DNA of 64,000 nt, from contig NC_045140.1 of assembly GCF_008831285.2 (NCBI RefSeq), forward strand, positions 1,467,528 through 1,531,527. Reading direction: 5' to 3'. How positions within the stretch are numbered: position 1 is the first letter of the stretch; each line of letters begins with the position of its first letter. Origin of the DNA: Nymphaea colorata (taxonomy: Eukaryota > Streptophyta > Magnoliopsida > Nymphaeales > Nymphaeaceae). Of the stretch, positions 1 to 11,800 are shown one piece after another. A program made the position numbers and the translations under genes. The notes under the pieces are model-generated. The model ran no database searches and was not told the origin of the DNA. It saw nothing but the letters and a program-made list of their open reading frames with translations.

Positions 1-450
1 CTTTAAAGGAGAATGATGCGTGTACGATTCACAAGCTTATTTAAATGGCTTCCAGTCATTTCAGCTCATCTTATCTGAACATAAATGTGACGCCAAATCT
101 GATTTTTCTACCAAATACAGTAATTTCTGCAATAAGTGTTGGAAAAACTGTAACAATCCTGATCCATTTACTTAAATCTGATGCGGAGAGCGAGCTAATG
201 AGTGTATTGTTACAAAAACCCTCTGATTCCTTGTCTGTTGGTAAAGGATCCGTACTGATCTTTAGCAACGTCTTCAGCATTGGTATGTGAACCTCCATTG
301 AAACTGGAAGACAAAATCATAGTTGTCACTAGTTCCATGCCAACAGCCGCTCCATTCTTATGGAAAAGTAGTCAGCTTAGAGTCTTCGGACTCAAAGATG
401 GAAGGCTTCAACCCCTGGGCGTTTTTGGCATTAGGATCGCAAATACATCA
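1..450. other. unassigned intergenic DNA
   Basis: No gene or repeat is recognised here. Short open frames on both strands show no family motif. Nothing supports a function. Confidence 0.4.
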
Positions 451-873
451 AAGCCTGTCTTGGGCCGAACACAAGCCAACTCTTGCTTGGCTCGAGTTTG
501 AGTTGAGCTTTAAAATGTCAATGGAGCTCAGCTGGATAAACTGAGTTGGAGCTCGAGCTCAGCTTGTTTAAGCTCATGTATTGAGAAATCAAAGGCTGAC
601 TAAGGCTTAACACAAGTCAAGTCTTACTTGGCTCAAGTTTGAGTTGAGCTTTAAAATGTCAGTGGAGCTCAACTGGATAAATCAAGTTGGAGCTCAAGCT
701 TGGCTTGTTTAAACTCGTCTAGTGAGAAATCCAAGCCTGACTAGGGTCGAACACAAGCCAAGTCTTGCTTGGCTCGAGTTTGAGTTGAGCTTTAAACTGT
801 CACTATGTCAGTGGAACTCAACAGGATAAACCGAGCTCAGCTTCTTTAAGCTCGTCTATCAATTTCTCATTTC
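451..873. repeat. three-unit 141-bp tandem repeat
   Basis: Three diverged head-to-tail units start near 451, 592 and 733, giving a constant 141-bp period. Each unit holds the phrases ACACAAGCCAA (or a close variant), TTTGAGTTGAGCTTTAAA and GCTCAGCTTG-like stretches, so it is rich in overlapping GAGCTC and CAAGC words. It has no coding potential and resembles a minisatellite or a short satellite seed. Confidence 0.8.
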
Positions 874-1289
874 ACTTGATTTCTTTGATTCAATTGATCT
901 ATCAAGTCAAGTTTGTCTTGTTTAAACTCGTTTACCAATTTCCCCATTTGATCTGCTACCTGTCTTTGTGCTTGAGCACTGCATTTTATTCCTACCATAT
1001 CAGAGGCAATAGCGTTGCTAGTAATTTCAATATTCAAAAGTTACAGTTGTGGCCTGGTCCGCATCGCATCCAGCTCAAACGAATGACGCTGAAACCTTTC
1101 TAATGGATTGGTTCTATTTGCAACATTATTCATATGGTAAAAGGGATTTTGAAACCCAATTTGCCCGTAAAACAAAAAAAAAGTTTGTTGGTCTAATAAT
1201 CGGCGTGTATGTTTCTCAATTAGCTTAAAAGAAGCAAGCGATAAAAAAGGCTTTGACACTTTTACTGACATCCGCCGAAAATGGGAAAA
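874..1289. other. unassigned intergenic DNA
   Basis: AT-rich spacer between the 141-bp repeat and the tRNA gene. No gene is recognised. Confidence 0.4.
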
Positions 1290-1290
1290 G

Positions 1291-1298
1291 AAAAAAAA
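1291..1298 (-). terminator. RNA polymerase III terminator of tRNA-Glu
   Basis: A run of eight A on the plus strand, read as eight T on the minus strand, lies one base beyond the 3' end of the tRNA. Four or more T is the standard Pol III stop. Confidence 0.8.
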
Positions 1299-1299
1299 T

Positions 1300-1371
1300 T
1301 CCGTTGCCGGGACTCGAACCCGGGTCTCTCGGGTGAGAGCCGAGTATCCTAACCAACTAGACTACAACGGA
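1300..1371 (-). tRNA. tRNA-Glu (anticodon CTC)
   Basis: A 72-base tRNA read on the minus strand. The acceptor arms TCCGTTG and CAACGGA pair over 7 bp. The anticodon stem CTCGG/CCGAG encloses the loop CTCTCAC, giving anticodon CTC (reads GAG). The T arm contains GGTTCGAGTCC, the B-box of the internal Pol III promoter, and the D arm TAGTCTAGTTGGTTAGGA supplies the A-box. There is no intron and no encoded CCA, as expected for a nuclear tRNA gene. A T-run follows at once. Confidence 0.96.
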
Positions 1372-2330
1372 TTGGTGACTTTCTATCTTACCCAACTTTA
1401 AAATTGTTTCTATGACTACGTCAAAGCTGTTGAAATTGCAGGGCGTCCATATGTTCTTTAGCTTGAAAGCAATCATTAACTTTAATGCAGGGCATGTTGA
1501 TTTTTCGTGTGCACTTCCACCTGAATCACTAACACTCTTGCACATTATTTCTGGAATCTAGACCAGCCCCTGACCTCCTTACTTTGTAAGGAAGTTTAGA
1601 ATGAAATAGAAGGACTTGGGGTATTATGCAACTTACTTTTGCTTCACATCCTTCCTTGGTTGGTAATTTAGTTTGCAACGCTTGGGTTCGTCTAGCAATA
1701 AGAACGACATGTTAATCCCAATCAATAACTGCCATCAAACGTCTCTTCAATCACACATTTTGGTAGTGATGTTTTCATGAGGGATGCCAAATTATAATTT
1801 CAAATTTTTGACAGAAGTTTAAATATTATTTTTAAAATTTTTTTACATAGAATAAATATTTTTTTCTAAAATCTGTATGTAAATTTTTTAAAAAAAATTT
1901 GAAAGATCAAGGCCCCAGCCAACCCCTTCTTGGCTTTACCCCTGATCATAAAGTACATATTTTGACTTAGCGTTACATATGTCATAGTTTGACATGCAAA
2001 GAATAACACCCACACAAATCAAATGTAAGGCAACAACCATAGTTAAAGAAGTGCAATGATGAAAATAAACTCTGCAAACAAATAAGAAATTTTCAAATTA
2101 AAAGCTTATGGTTGAGACGGCTAACTGAAGTTAAAGGACCGGCAGCCTGATATCTAATCGTAGTCATGGGGGCGCTTTGAAAACTTTCAAATATCCCGAA
2201 TCGGATCGACCTGCTTGAGACCGATACGAAGGGCTGATGGCGTCACGTACCAAAACCGGCCGCTAAATCCGCAGGCGGGAATTATGGTCCCTCTTTTTTT
2301 CAACTGCAAGCTCTTGCAGTGATTGCATCA
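1372..2330. other. urease upstream intergenic region
   Basis: No gene is seen. The first half is AT-rich with runs of T and A. The part from about 2100 is more GC-rich and leads into the inferred urease leader, so the urease promoter probably lies around 2100-2350, but no clear TATA box could be chosen. Confidence 0.4.
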
Positions 2331-2372
2331 GCAGTACCCTTCCCAAGTCGCCTGCCGCTCCTTGATCACCCA

Positions 2373-2396
2373 TCTCTCTCTCTCTCTCTCTCTCTC
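2373..2396. repeat. (TC)12 microsatellite in urease leader
   Basis: An uninterrupted TC run lies about 440 bp before the urease start codon. CT-rich tracts are common in plant 5' leaders. It may fall in the first untranslated exon. Confidence 0.7.
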
Positions 2397-2503
2397 CAAG
2401 TTCCAGACCCATTTTCTTTCTCGTCCAGGATTACTAGGAAATCTTCTGAAGCGATGCTGTAGAGGTCGTGAAGAGCTTACAAGTCGTATTTTCAGATAAA
2501 AAG

Positions 2504-2805
2504 GTAAATTCTGTTGATTTGGGAATCTTTTCGCGCTCTTTCTGGGCAACTTGGTAGCAAGAAATCTACTCTTTTAATGTTGAAGGTGACAGTAGAATCA
2601 CCTAGAATCATCCCGACGCTTTTATTCTCTGAAGAAACTTAGCGGTACTTGGCGCTGATTGCGAGTTCGTCCAATGATTTCGTGGACGTTTCTTATTGTT
2701 TTTGTTCTTCGTAGACCCGATTTACGTACGGCATTTCATGTGAAGTTTGGGAAATTTGCTCGGTGTTCCTCATTCTAACGGTTGTCTTCTATGGATTGAT
2801 TATAG
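2504..2805 (+). other. possible 5'-UTR intron of urease
   Basis: A donor AAG|GTAAAT at 2504 and an acceptor TTATAG ending at 2805 would define a 302-bp leader intron. Removing it leaves a leader with no ATG just before the start codon at 2835. This is inferred from splice-site shape only; no transcript evidence is available. Confidence 0.4.
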
Positions 2806-2834
2806 ATTTCAACGGAAGTTTGACCGATTGAAAA

Positions 2835-5800
2835 ATGAAGTTAGCGCCAAGGGAGGTAGATAAGCTGGTCCTCCACAGCGCGGGGTTCCTCGCGCAGAAG
2901 CGGTTGGCTCGGGGGCTTCGGCTTAATCACCCTGAAGCAGTGGCGTTAATCGCCAGTCAGGTATTACGGGTTGTTTCTTGAGTTGAATTCAAACTCTCGT
3001 TCAGCTCTGTCTCAGCGTCATGCAATCGCCTTTTCTTTTATTGATGGAGATATTTTGGCACAGGGAAGAGATTTTAGGCCGGATAGTTGAAAGCGTCTAT
3101 TTTCCTCCCTTTTCCCGACGTCTGAAATTTTGTAACCTGAACGTCGCATTTGCAGTTTTTTCACTTAAAATCGTTAGATATATTCCGGTAAACACGACTT
3201 GCTAGTTCTGCTCCTTATGCATTCTGTTAAATATGTGCACCAAGTGGAGCTTGCAGAGTTTAGTTTGTCAAAGTTCTTGATACAGTTATCGTTGATACGT
3301 TATTAAAAATAATAATACGACTGTTATTGTTGTTACTGTTAGTAATTTAAATCTTTATATGTGAGACATGAATGGGTGAAGAGAATCTTAAATATTCTTA
3401 TGAGAAGGGGTGGATGTTGCAGTTGTAAACCAGACCCAAACTTGATGGAAGTAACACTTCAAGAGATACACTCTTGAAGATATCAACCACTCTAAGAAGC
3501 CACACAAAGAGAGACCTCAATGTAGAGGTGAAAAGAACTTGTATTGAACCTCAAAAGATATACAATAACAGGCCTAAAAGCCTTAACAAAACGAGGGTCA
3601 ACAGTATCTTATTTATAGTACAAGGAAAGGAAATGAGGAAGAGGGAGATGGCTGTTGAGCCAGCTCCAACGGGTAGAAATCTAGCCGTTGGAAGTTGGTT
3701 CAACAGCCAGTTCTCCCTTTTACAACAATTAAAAAAAGGTGAAAAATGAAAAGAAACATAAAAGTACATAAAAAGGAAAAGAAGAATAATAAAGAACATA
3801 TACACCTATGCATACATATATATTTATAATTTTATATATAGACATCATAAATCATCTTAGATGTATGACAGTACATATGAAATATACATATGTATACTTA
3901 CATGATGTCTAAACCTTAAATTCAGGCATATCCTTGAAACCGTAATATCAAGGACTGAACCTCCTTGGGGTTTTTGCTCTGTTCATGTTTCTCAAATAAT
4001 GAAATTGTCCCTTAATGTTTTCCACTTTAATTGTTTGATTGTCAAGAAGCATGATGTCAAACGAGAAGTGTTGAAACTTGAGAGTTCATTTAAGTTCCAG
4101 GCTCATAAAGAATTAAGCAAGTTTTAAATTCACAAGTCAAATGGCCCTTAAGGGGGAAGAAGTAGCTAATTTAGCACAAATCTTGTCTGTGAAAGATGTC
4201 CTTGGTCAGATTCACTTCTTCTCGGAAGGTCTCAAGCTGAGAAATTACCATGGCAGCAAAGAACACTTAGATATATGAACACACAATGTCTGGTCAGTGG
4301 AATCCTTAGTGGACAAATGAGAATTGTTCATCTGGCTGGTGAAAAGGCTACTAGTTTGGATGGCATCAGGGAATACTTTTTCTTGAGTTCTGTAATTTTT
4401 TCACACGAAACTATATAACTTTTCAGAAGTATCACCTGAAACATTGTCATAAGATGGTGACTGATATTTGTCCTGCTTCTTTGAACGGACGTGGACATTG
4501 TTTCACCAAGTGTAAGATTCTTAATAAATTTGTTAACCAAAGGTTATCCTTAATATCACATTTACTTATTGTGTAGGTTCTGGAATTCATTAGAGAGGGA
4601 AAAACAGTTGCTGAGCTAATGGATATTGGAAGGCAACTACTGGGAAGGTAAAATCGAGGAATAATAGCAGATCTTGGTATAGATTTGTTTATGTTTCAAT
4701 TTTTTAACAATAAAATAATAACACTGTGAAGGGCTTCTTTTACTTTATAATCAGTAGTGGAGCTAGAATGCGGGGGCCTTTTTTTTTTTACAGTTATCCT
4801 GGTGTCTTAATTGGTTTTTTTTTGGGTCAGAATGATCCTTGCTAGTTGTTTGCAAGATCTTAATGAGGATGCCTTGGTGGATGTTTTATATGGTAACTTG
4901 CATTTTTGTTTTCATGTGTACTTGAGGTGTGAGATACCGATTTTTCTCATGGTTACACTATCATCTAGCCATCTAATAAATTCGTCCTTATCTGGTTATC
5001 ATTTATGGTCTGGGTGAAATATCATCCTGTTAAACTGTCTGATCCGCTAATACCTATCCGACACTAACTAAGGGTTGCTGTTTTCACAATTTTCTTGGAG
5101 TTCATAATTTGCATTTCTTGAAAAAAATTGAGTATGTAACTTGTTTGCGTCTTTGGCAAACTCCACCCTTGTAAATAACTGAGTTGCACGTCGTGCATTC
5201 CATGCTAGAAAATTCAACTTTTTTCATCTCTTGGTCATTATAAAATAGAATAAAAGAATTCATGTATTATGGCTGTTCATGAATAATAAAATATTCTATA
5301 AACTATAAGGAATAATCATGGTGTAGAAAAGGAATGTAAGTATTAGATAAATGGCAAAGCGGACCTTATGTTACTCAAATGTACATTACTTGCATGCAGT
5401 TGCATGAGTATCTTTGATTGCTTGAACCTTTCTTCATTTACTCTGGACAAAGTGATATATCAGCATGTTTGGTGGTCATAACTGAATCATCCATTAAGAA
5501 TGTATTTGAAATTTTACATGGTATCATGGTGAACTGAATCATTATTATCACTATGACATGTTACAACTTAAAATGTGGGATATATTGCTTGCTCTGGCTG
5601 CCTATGGCAAATAACACTTTGTACTGTTTGTTTGTTTCAATGTTTTTTTGGACTGAGAGGAAACACAGTATGGTTCAGATGACAATTTAAGATAATATGA
5701 GCCTTACAGGTGGTGAACTACGTGTCATGATGCATTTGAGAGGTATCTGTTTCTAAAATGTTCCTGAAGTCTTTACAAAAGCTGTTTACTCATTAGACTA

Positions 5801-8800
5801 CACATAGGTTTATCATGATAAACATTTGAAGGTGATCCATGTTTTTCCTTCCTCTCCTTTTCCACTCCTTTCTTTCTCTCCCATTGAAACCTTGTTTTTT
5901 AGTCATTTCTTTTTCATCCTTTAAAATGAGTTATCCAAACACAAACATACCTTTCCTTTCCCCCTGGTTACCTCCATCCAAACGGGGTGCAAAAGATCTG
6001 ACTGAATCCTTGCGAACATAGCAGAATGTCATCAACAAATGCAAGAATAGAAGGTACCACCACTTATCGACACATCTTGAGAATACTGATGCGACTCTGC
6101 TCCTAGCTGACTGTTATAGAAATAAGTTCGACAATGGAAATGAAGAGAAGAGGAGGCATGGTGTCTCCTTGCGTGAGACCCTTAGATGGAGGAAATAAAT
6201 GGCCCTCCTCATAGTTGGAAAACTCAGCGAGTTAGCTAGTGAATTGCCTGCCTCAATTCAGATCCCCAAGGGACTGTGCTATGAGTCAAATATTCACCCA
6301 AAATGCAAGCAAATCCTAGAGGGTTTGATTTTGGATTGGCTAAAGTGGTTAAATTGGTTCGGAATCACCCAATGCTAAACTGTTTCATTCGGCATTATTC
6401 TAAATATTACCAATGTCGGTAAGAAATAATCAGATAAACTGTAGTTGTTAATTAGAAATAAATTAATCTAATACGTTTATTAGTCATTGTTATTTTGCTG
6501 TCGTGTTCATCAACTATAGTTATTTGATTGCATTATTGATACTTGTTATTTTATAGATATGTCCAACTTTTTTCTTCATTTCTGAAGAGAAAGTATGCTA
6601 TAAAAATTTATGACCTGAGCCAGATGAGTTGCTGAGTCAACTTGCTCACTGTGACCTAGTAATATGCTGATCTGTCTGATTCATGGCTTTGCCAAGTACA
6701 CCCTCCTTGCTATTTGTATAAACCCAATTTTAATGAAACCCTATGGGTGCAAAGCTCAAAGCAAAGAGTAATAATAACAAAAGAAAATCAACAATGAAAG
6801 CTTTTAGGGAAGGACTGCATAGAAAGATGGTCAGCATTGGGACCAATATGGAAGCAAAAAGTATGTAGAGAAATGAGGATAAAGATGGTGCAGTTCTAGA
6901 GGTGACAGCCTAATGATGGCTACAGTCAGAAGACTCAGAACATAGTAAATTGGAAGAAAATCCATTAAACAAAATTTAATAATTATATTTATTCTTGCAT
7001 AGCCTTAAAAAGGTCTTTAAGGGGAATAGTGCAATATCATCACAGTATTTATCTTCAGGTGATATCTTGAAAATACCAATATTTTCCCAATGCAAAACAA
7101 TTCCCTTTTTTTTGACAATAAATTGGCGATAATTTTCAGAACATTGATGATGTTTGTTGTGATGATTTGAATTTTGCAGATTCTCTGCATTTTCTTATAA
7201 GAATGGTTTTTGTTTCGTTGTTTGGTTCTTTGGATATTCTTCTTAACAGCAACTGATCCCTAGGATTATAACTGTTAATATTTCACATTCTTACCAGGCG
7301 GCAAGTTCTTCCTGCTGTCACCTATCTCCTTGATACCATTCAGGTAACTTCTGTTGCGATGTTAAAAGGTTATGTTGACATCAAGAATTAGTTCTGCAAA
7401 ATTCAAATTCAAATTTTAAGTTCCAGCTTTATCTGTAAATTTATATGCACAGATCCATGTATGTGCGTAATATATATTAATTTTCTTGATATTAAAAAGC
7501 ATTGGTTTTCCTCCATTGCTCACATTCTTCGATGTTGTCATGGTAACCATATTTTGGTTTTCTTAATGAAGCTTAGCTCTTTTGACAATGATCCACAGTA
7601 GGCAAGAGAATCACCTTTGACTGACTGTGCTACTGATATATCTTTCCCAGTTATTATGGTGTGTACCCTTGGAGGAGTACACACCACAAGAAGGAAGTTT
7701 AAGCTTGATGTCAATAGCTAAAATATCTTCCAGTTTATATGATTATTAATCATGTTGGCGCTGAGCTCTTGGACATTACTGTGTTTGCACTTTGCTTTGT
7801 GCTGTGCATAGACTTGAGCAGCCATTGTTATTCTCATGTTTAGCTTTGTATATAATATTTATTTTCTTGATATTAAAAAAACTTAGTTCCCCTCCTTTAC
7901 CCATGTGCTTTGATGTTTTCATAGCCCATTATTTCTTGCTTAGGTTGAAGGAACTTTTCCAGATGGAACAAAGTTGGTCACCATTCACAATCCTATTGCT
8001 AGTGATAATGGGAATATTGAACGGGCTTTGCATGGTTCTTTTCTTCCAGGTGAATTAAGCTACTTAGTGCTTAATTTTGGCTATTTTGTGGTCTTGAACT
8101 GCAAATTGAAGCAATGTTTTTATTTTAAAAATTCGAGAGGGGGACAGTGTGATCATAATAAGTAATCAAATCCTGTAATGTAACATGGCTATTTCAAAAT
8201 CCATACTCTGTTTCTCTTGGTAGCTTTTGAAGTTTGAAAGGGCAAGTCGCTTTTCTTTGTTTGATTCTGAAGTTTCATTTTTAATATGTTGTCATATGGC
8301 AATGGTCTTCTCTGCAGCTCTGTACATACATATGCACATAAATTTTAAACAAACAACTGAATACATTGATTTCAATGATATATCAGGCAAGCACTTTTAA
8401 GAACAATTAGATAGCTCTCAGAGGTTTTATGTAGTTTTTGGTTGATGGTTGTGCTCATCTTTGAGTTTCTGTAGTTCATAACTCATTCATACTTTGAGTC
8501 GCCATCCTTCCCACTCACACATGTATGGGGTAACTTTGCATTTGCATATATTCTTGGAGAAGGCACATTTCTGTCCATTTTTTGTATTGAAGTTAAGTCA
8601 AATGCATGTTGACTATTCTCTCTCTCTCATGCGCGCATGTGCTCTCGTTGTGTATTTCTATTTCAAGATCTTAACTCGTTCCAGGTTGGGAAAGGAGAGC
8701 CTTCCATAGCATGAGCACGATTTAATCAGCTTATAACTTTTGTGTGTGTTCCTTCAACACACACACACATGTGTGCATGTGTGGGTTGGAGCAAAATTTT

Positions 8801-11800
8801 GAAATGGCACAGATCTCCAAGAGATCTTGACAAAAACAAAAAATCAAACACTCTAAGGCACTCAAGAGGAAACACAATATACACAAACCATCCAAGATAT
8901 CAATGAATAAAAATTTGAATTTGTATATCATAAAACAAAATATGAGAGGGGCGTAAAAGCTTATACATATAAAGAGGGAGCATACCCCCTCTATATACAG
9001 TATAAATGGGAGAGAGATTACAAAAGAGAGCCTGTTCACAGGCCCTACGACTAGCCCAAATAGTTTGCTTTCATTTAACAAAACAATCAAATAAAAAATA
9101 AATAAACGAAATGACATAACCAATATATATATGTGTGTGTGTGTGTGTGTGTTTGCCGCTGTGGCCTGTGTGTGGGGAAAGAGAGTGAGAGCACCATACC
9201 TGGGAGCGGCTGTCCTGAGAGGGATTGTCAGTTGGAGAATATGAGAGGGGGAGGGGATGGAGCTTGCAATAAAGAGAGAGAAGGGAGTTATAAACTGTTA
9301 ATGGAGGGAGAAATTCAATATGAGCTGTTTGATTCTTTCAATTGGATGGCCCGCATGAGTCTGAGAAGACCAGTTGCATGCCGGCAGTGGACAAATTCAC
9401 TTCGTTTAGCATACAAAATATATAAATAGAGTATAAAACATACAGACTGTACAGAAGTATGCAGAATAAAATACAAGACATATACACAAAACACATAAAA
9501 TATAGCAAATACATGACAGATACATTGAGTACTCTTTTGAACCTTGAAATGCCTCGTAGATCACTTAAAACAAGTTGCTGGGAGAGAGAGAGAGAGAGAG
9601 TCATAACAATTGTGGGCTCTTGTGGTTGTCTATAACTTTAGTAGGGAAATTAGAAGAAAAAGCAGCAAGTCTATATCTATACTATTTTTTTCATATTTAT
9701 CTATTAAATGAAAAGGGAGGTTATCAAAATCTACACTTGATATTTTGAAGGGCCTATGTGACAATCAAAACCCTGTTAGTTAACAACTAATAGTTGACTA
9801 GTTGACTGAGCTAGCAACTAGTCTCTCAAATGGGCACAGCCAATGTGGATGTTGCAGACTAGTTGTTGATTAGTGCTTGATCTGATTAGGCACTAACCTG
9901 ACCGACTACTCCTTGATTTTGTAATTATGCCAAAGAGAAGAACCTGACTTTGATACCATTTTGTGACTTTGCCAAAGAGAAGAACCTGACTTTGATACCG
10001 TGTAATTTGGAGCCCAACTTCAAAATGGTATAGGGTTCTCCGAATGATCTTGGCAAAAAACATGATCGCACACTTAGCACACTATGAAAGAAACACAATC
10101 AACAATGTGCTCCAAGCACGCAAAATATCAATAAATAACAATCTGAATTTATAGATTAAAAACAAAACATGAAAGAGCATAAAAGCACACATATGAAGTG
10201 GGGCATATCTCCTATATATACAAGAGGAATGTGGGAAATTACAAGAGTGAGAGAGAGTGCTAGCCATTGGCTGGTCCAATGACTATTGAGTTGGCTGATG
10301 GCTAGCCCAATGGGCTGTTTTGCCATAAGACTCATAACAATCAACAAAAATGAATAAAAATGAAAAAAGCTGGAAAAGTATTAAAATAAAGAAATATATA
10401 TGTGTGGGTGTCTGTTTGCAATTAGTGGTGATATTCTTTAGGTCACTGAGGCTTTTCATGGGAGCAATGGCAACAGTCATTTGTTGTTGGTCTTTTTATT
10501 TATTTATTTCTCTTCCCTTCTGATAGAAGAATACAATCTACTTTGGACATTGCTAACTTGATCTCCTATTTTTGCAGTTCCATCACTAGATGTTTTTCCT
10601 GATATTGTTGAACATTGTATACCCGGTCAGTTGGTTGTTGGAGTTGGTGATATTGCTATAAATTGTGGAAGAAAAGCTGTTGTTCTAGAAGTTCTCAATA
10701 AAGCAGACAGACCGATCCAGGTACACTTTATTTGGGTTATGATGGATTTGTTTTTCTGTTAGCACCCATTCTGGATCTATGATCTAATTGGGTCTCTTTA
10801 ATCGGAGTAGGACTTGGAACTCAGAATTGGAACTAAATTTCTAAAACTGAATCTGGATTCAGTAGGCACTACATTCAACATACATGTTCTGTTCAGTTTT
10901 ACAATCCTCTTTTTCACTGGGTTCAACAGAATGAATCCAGTTTCAGGTTGGTAATCTGATACTCCAGTCTCCAACCCATTGATATGCCTAACAAATAGAT
11001 GGTTTCAGTGATTCATGTTCATTTCTGTTGAACTGTACACCAGATATTGGTCCATAGTTTGTCGCAGTTGTGGTGAGTCAGATAGGATGTAAGAAGTCAG
11101 ATATAGATATAAATCTGTATCTTTAATCTCAGACAAACAAACTTGCACAGGGCTTTAAAAAGATATGGATATAATTCTGTATCATCACTCACGAGTTCTC
11201 AGCAATGAAGAAAACATCATTCAACCAGGTCTCCAAAAGGGCTTAAGATGCGAAGCAAAACAGTTGGACAATATATACAAAAGAAGGAGCCATTGGAATC
11301 CCCATCGGCTAGAATTCTAGCCGTTGGAGAGTCCAGAGTCCACCGGCTAGAAACACAGCAGAAAATTAATCTGCTGGACTAAAAGTCTAAAATACATAAA
11401 TTACAAACAATAGAAAAAAAGAAATACAAAAACTAAGAAGAATGAAAAACACACTTGTCACATTAACATAAAAACTGATAAATTTGGTATTAATTCGGGG
11501 AAATGAGTGGGTTTCTTTCTCTCCTTCTGTCTTTCTTGCTGATCTAAGACTGTTGGCTTTGTCAAGATCTGATATTCAGATTTCTTTTGTATACGAGAGT
11601 GATGTCACAGACTTCTACCAAAAGGTATACCCAAAGAAAGCAAAAAAAATTCTCTCAGTCTGAAAACTTTCCCGCTTTGCTTCTCTCATATTATTTATGT
11701 TCTAGAAGCCCTTTCTCTTTATTCTGTTCCTCCAGGATTGTTTTCGTTAAATAATTCTGGAATTCAATTCCTGCACCGTTTCTTTGATCCAAAATCCTTT

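Larger units (their letters stand above)
8780..10420 (-). mobile_element. reduced Copia-type LTR element in urease intron 4
   Basis: Two diverged LTR-like copies lie at about 8780-9156 and 10001-10420. Both contain CAATGAATAAA/CAATAAATAAC, ACAAAACATGA-type and CTATATA phrases in the same order. On the minus strand the right copy starts TGCAAACAG and ends TTACA. Directly beyond it is a primer-binding site, TATCAAAGTCAGGTTC, matching the 3' end of initiator tRNA-Met. Only about 840 bp, without recognisable gag or pol, separates the LTRs, so the element is a deletion derivative in antisense to urease. Target duplications were not found. Confidence 0.6.

Noticed and set aside
8731-9123. 130-codon minus-strand open frame
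   Set aside because: It lies within the left Copia LTR copy, is very rich in hydrophobic and cysteine codons from AT-rich DNA, and matches no family.
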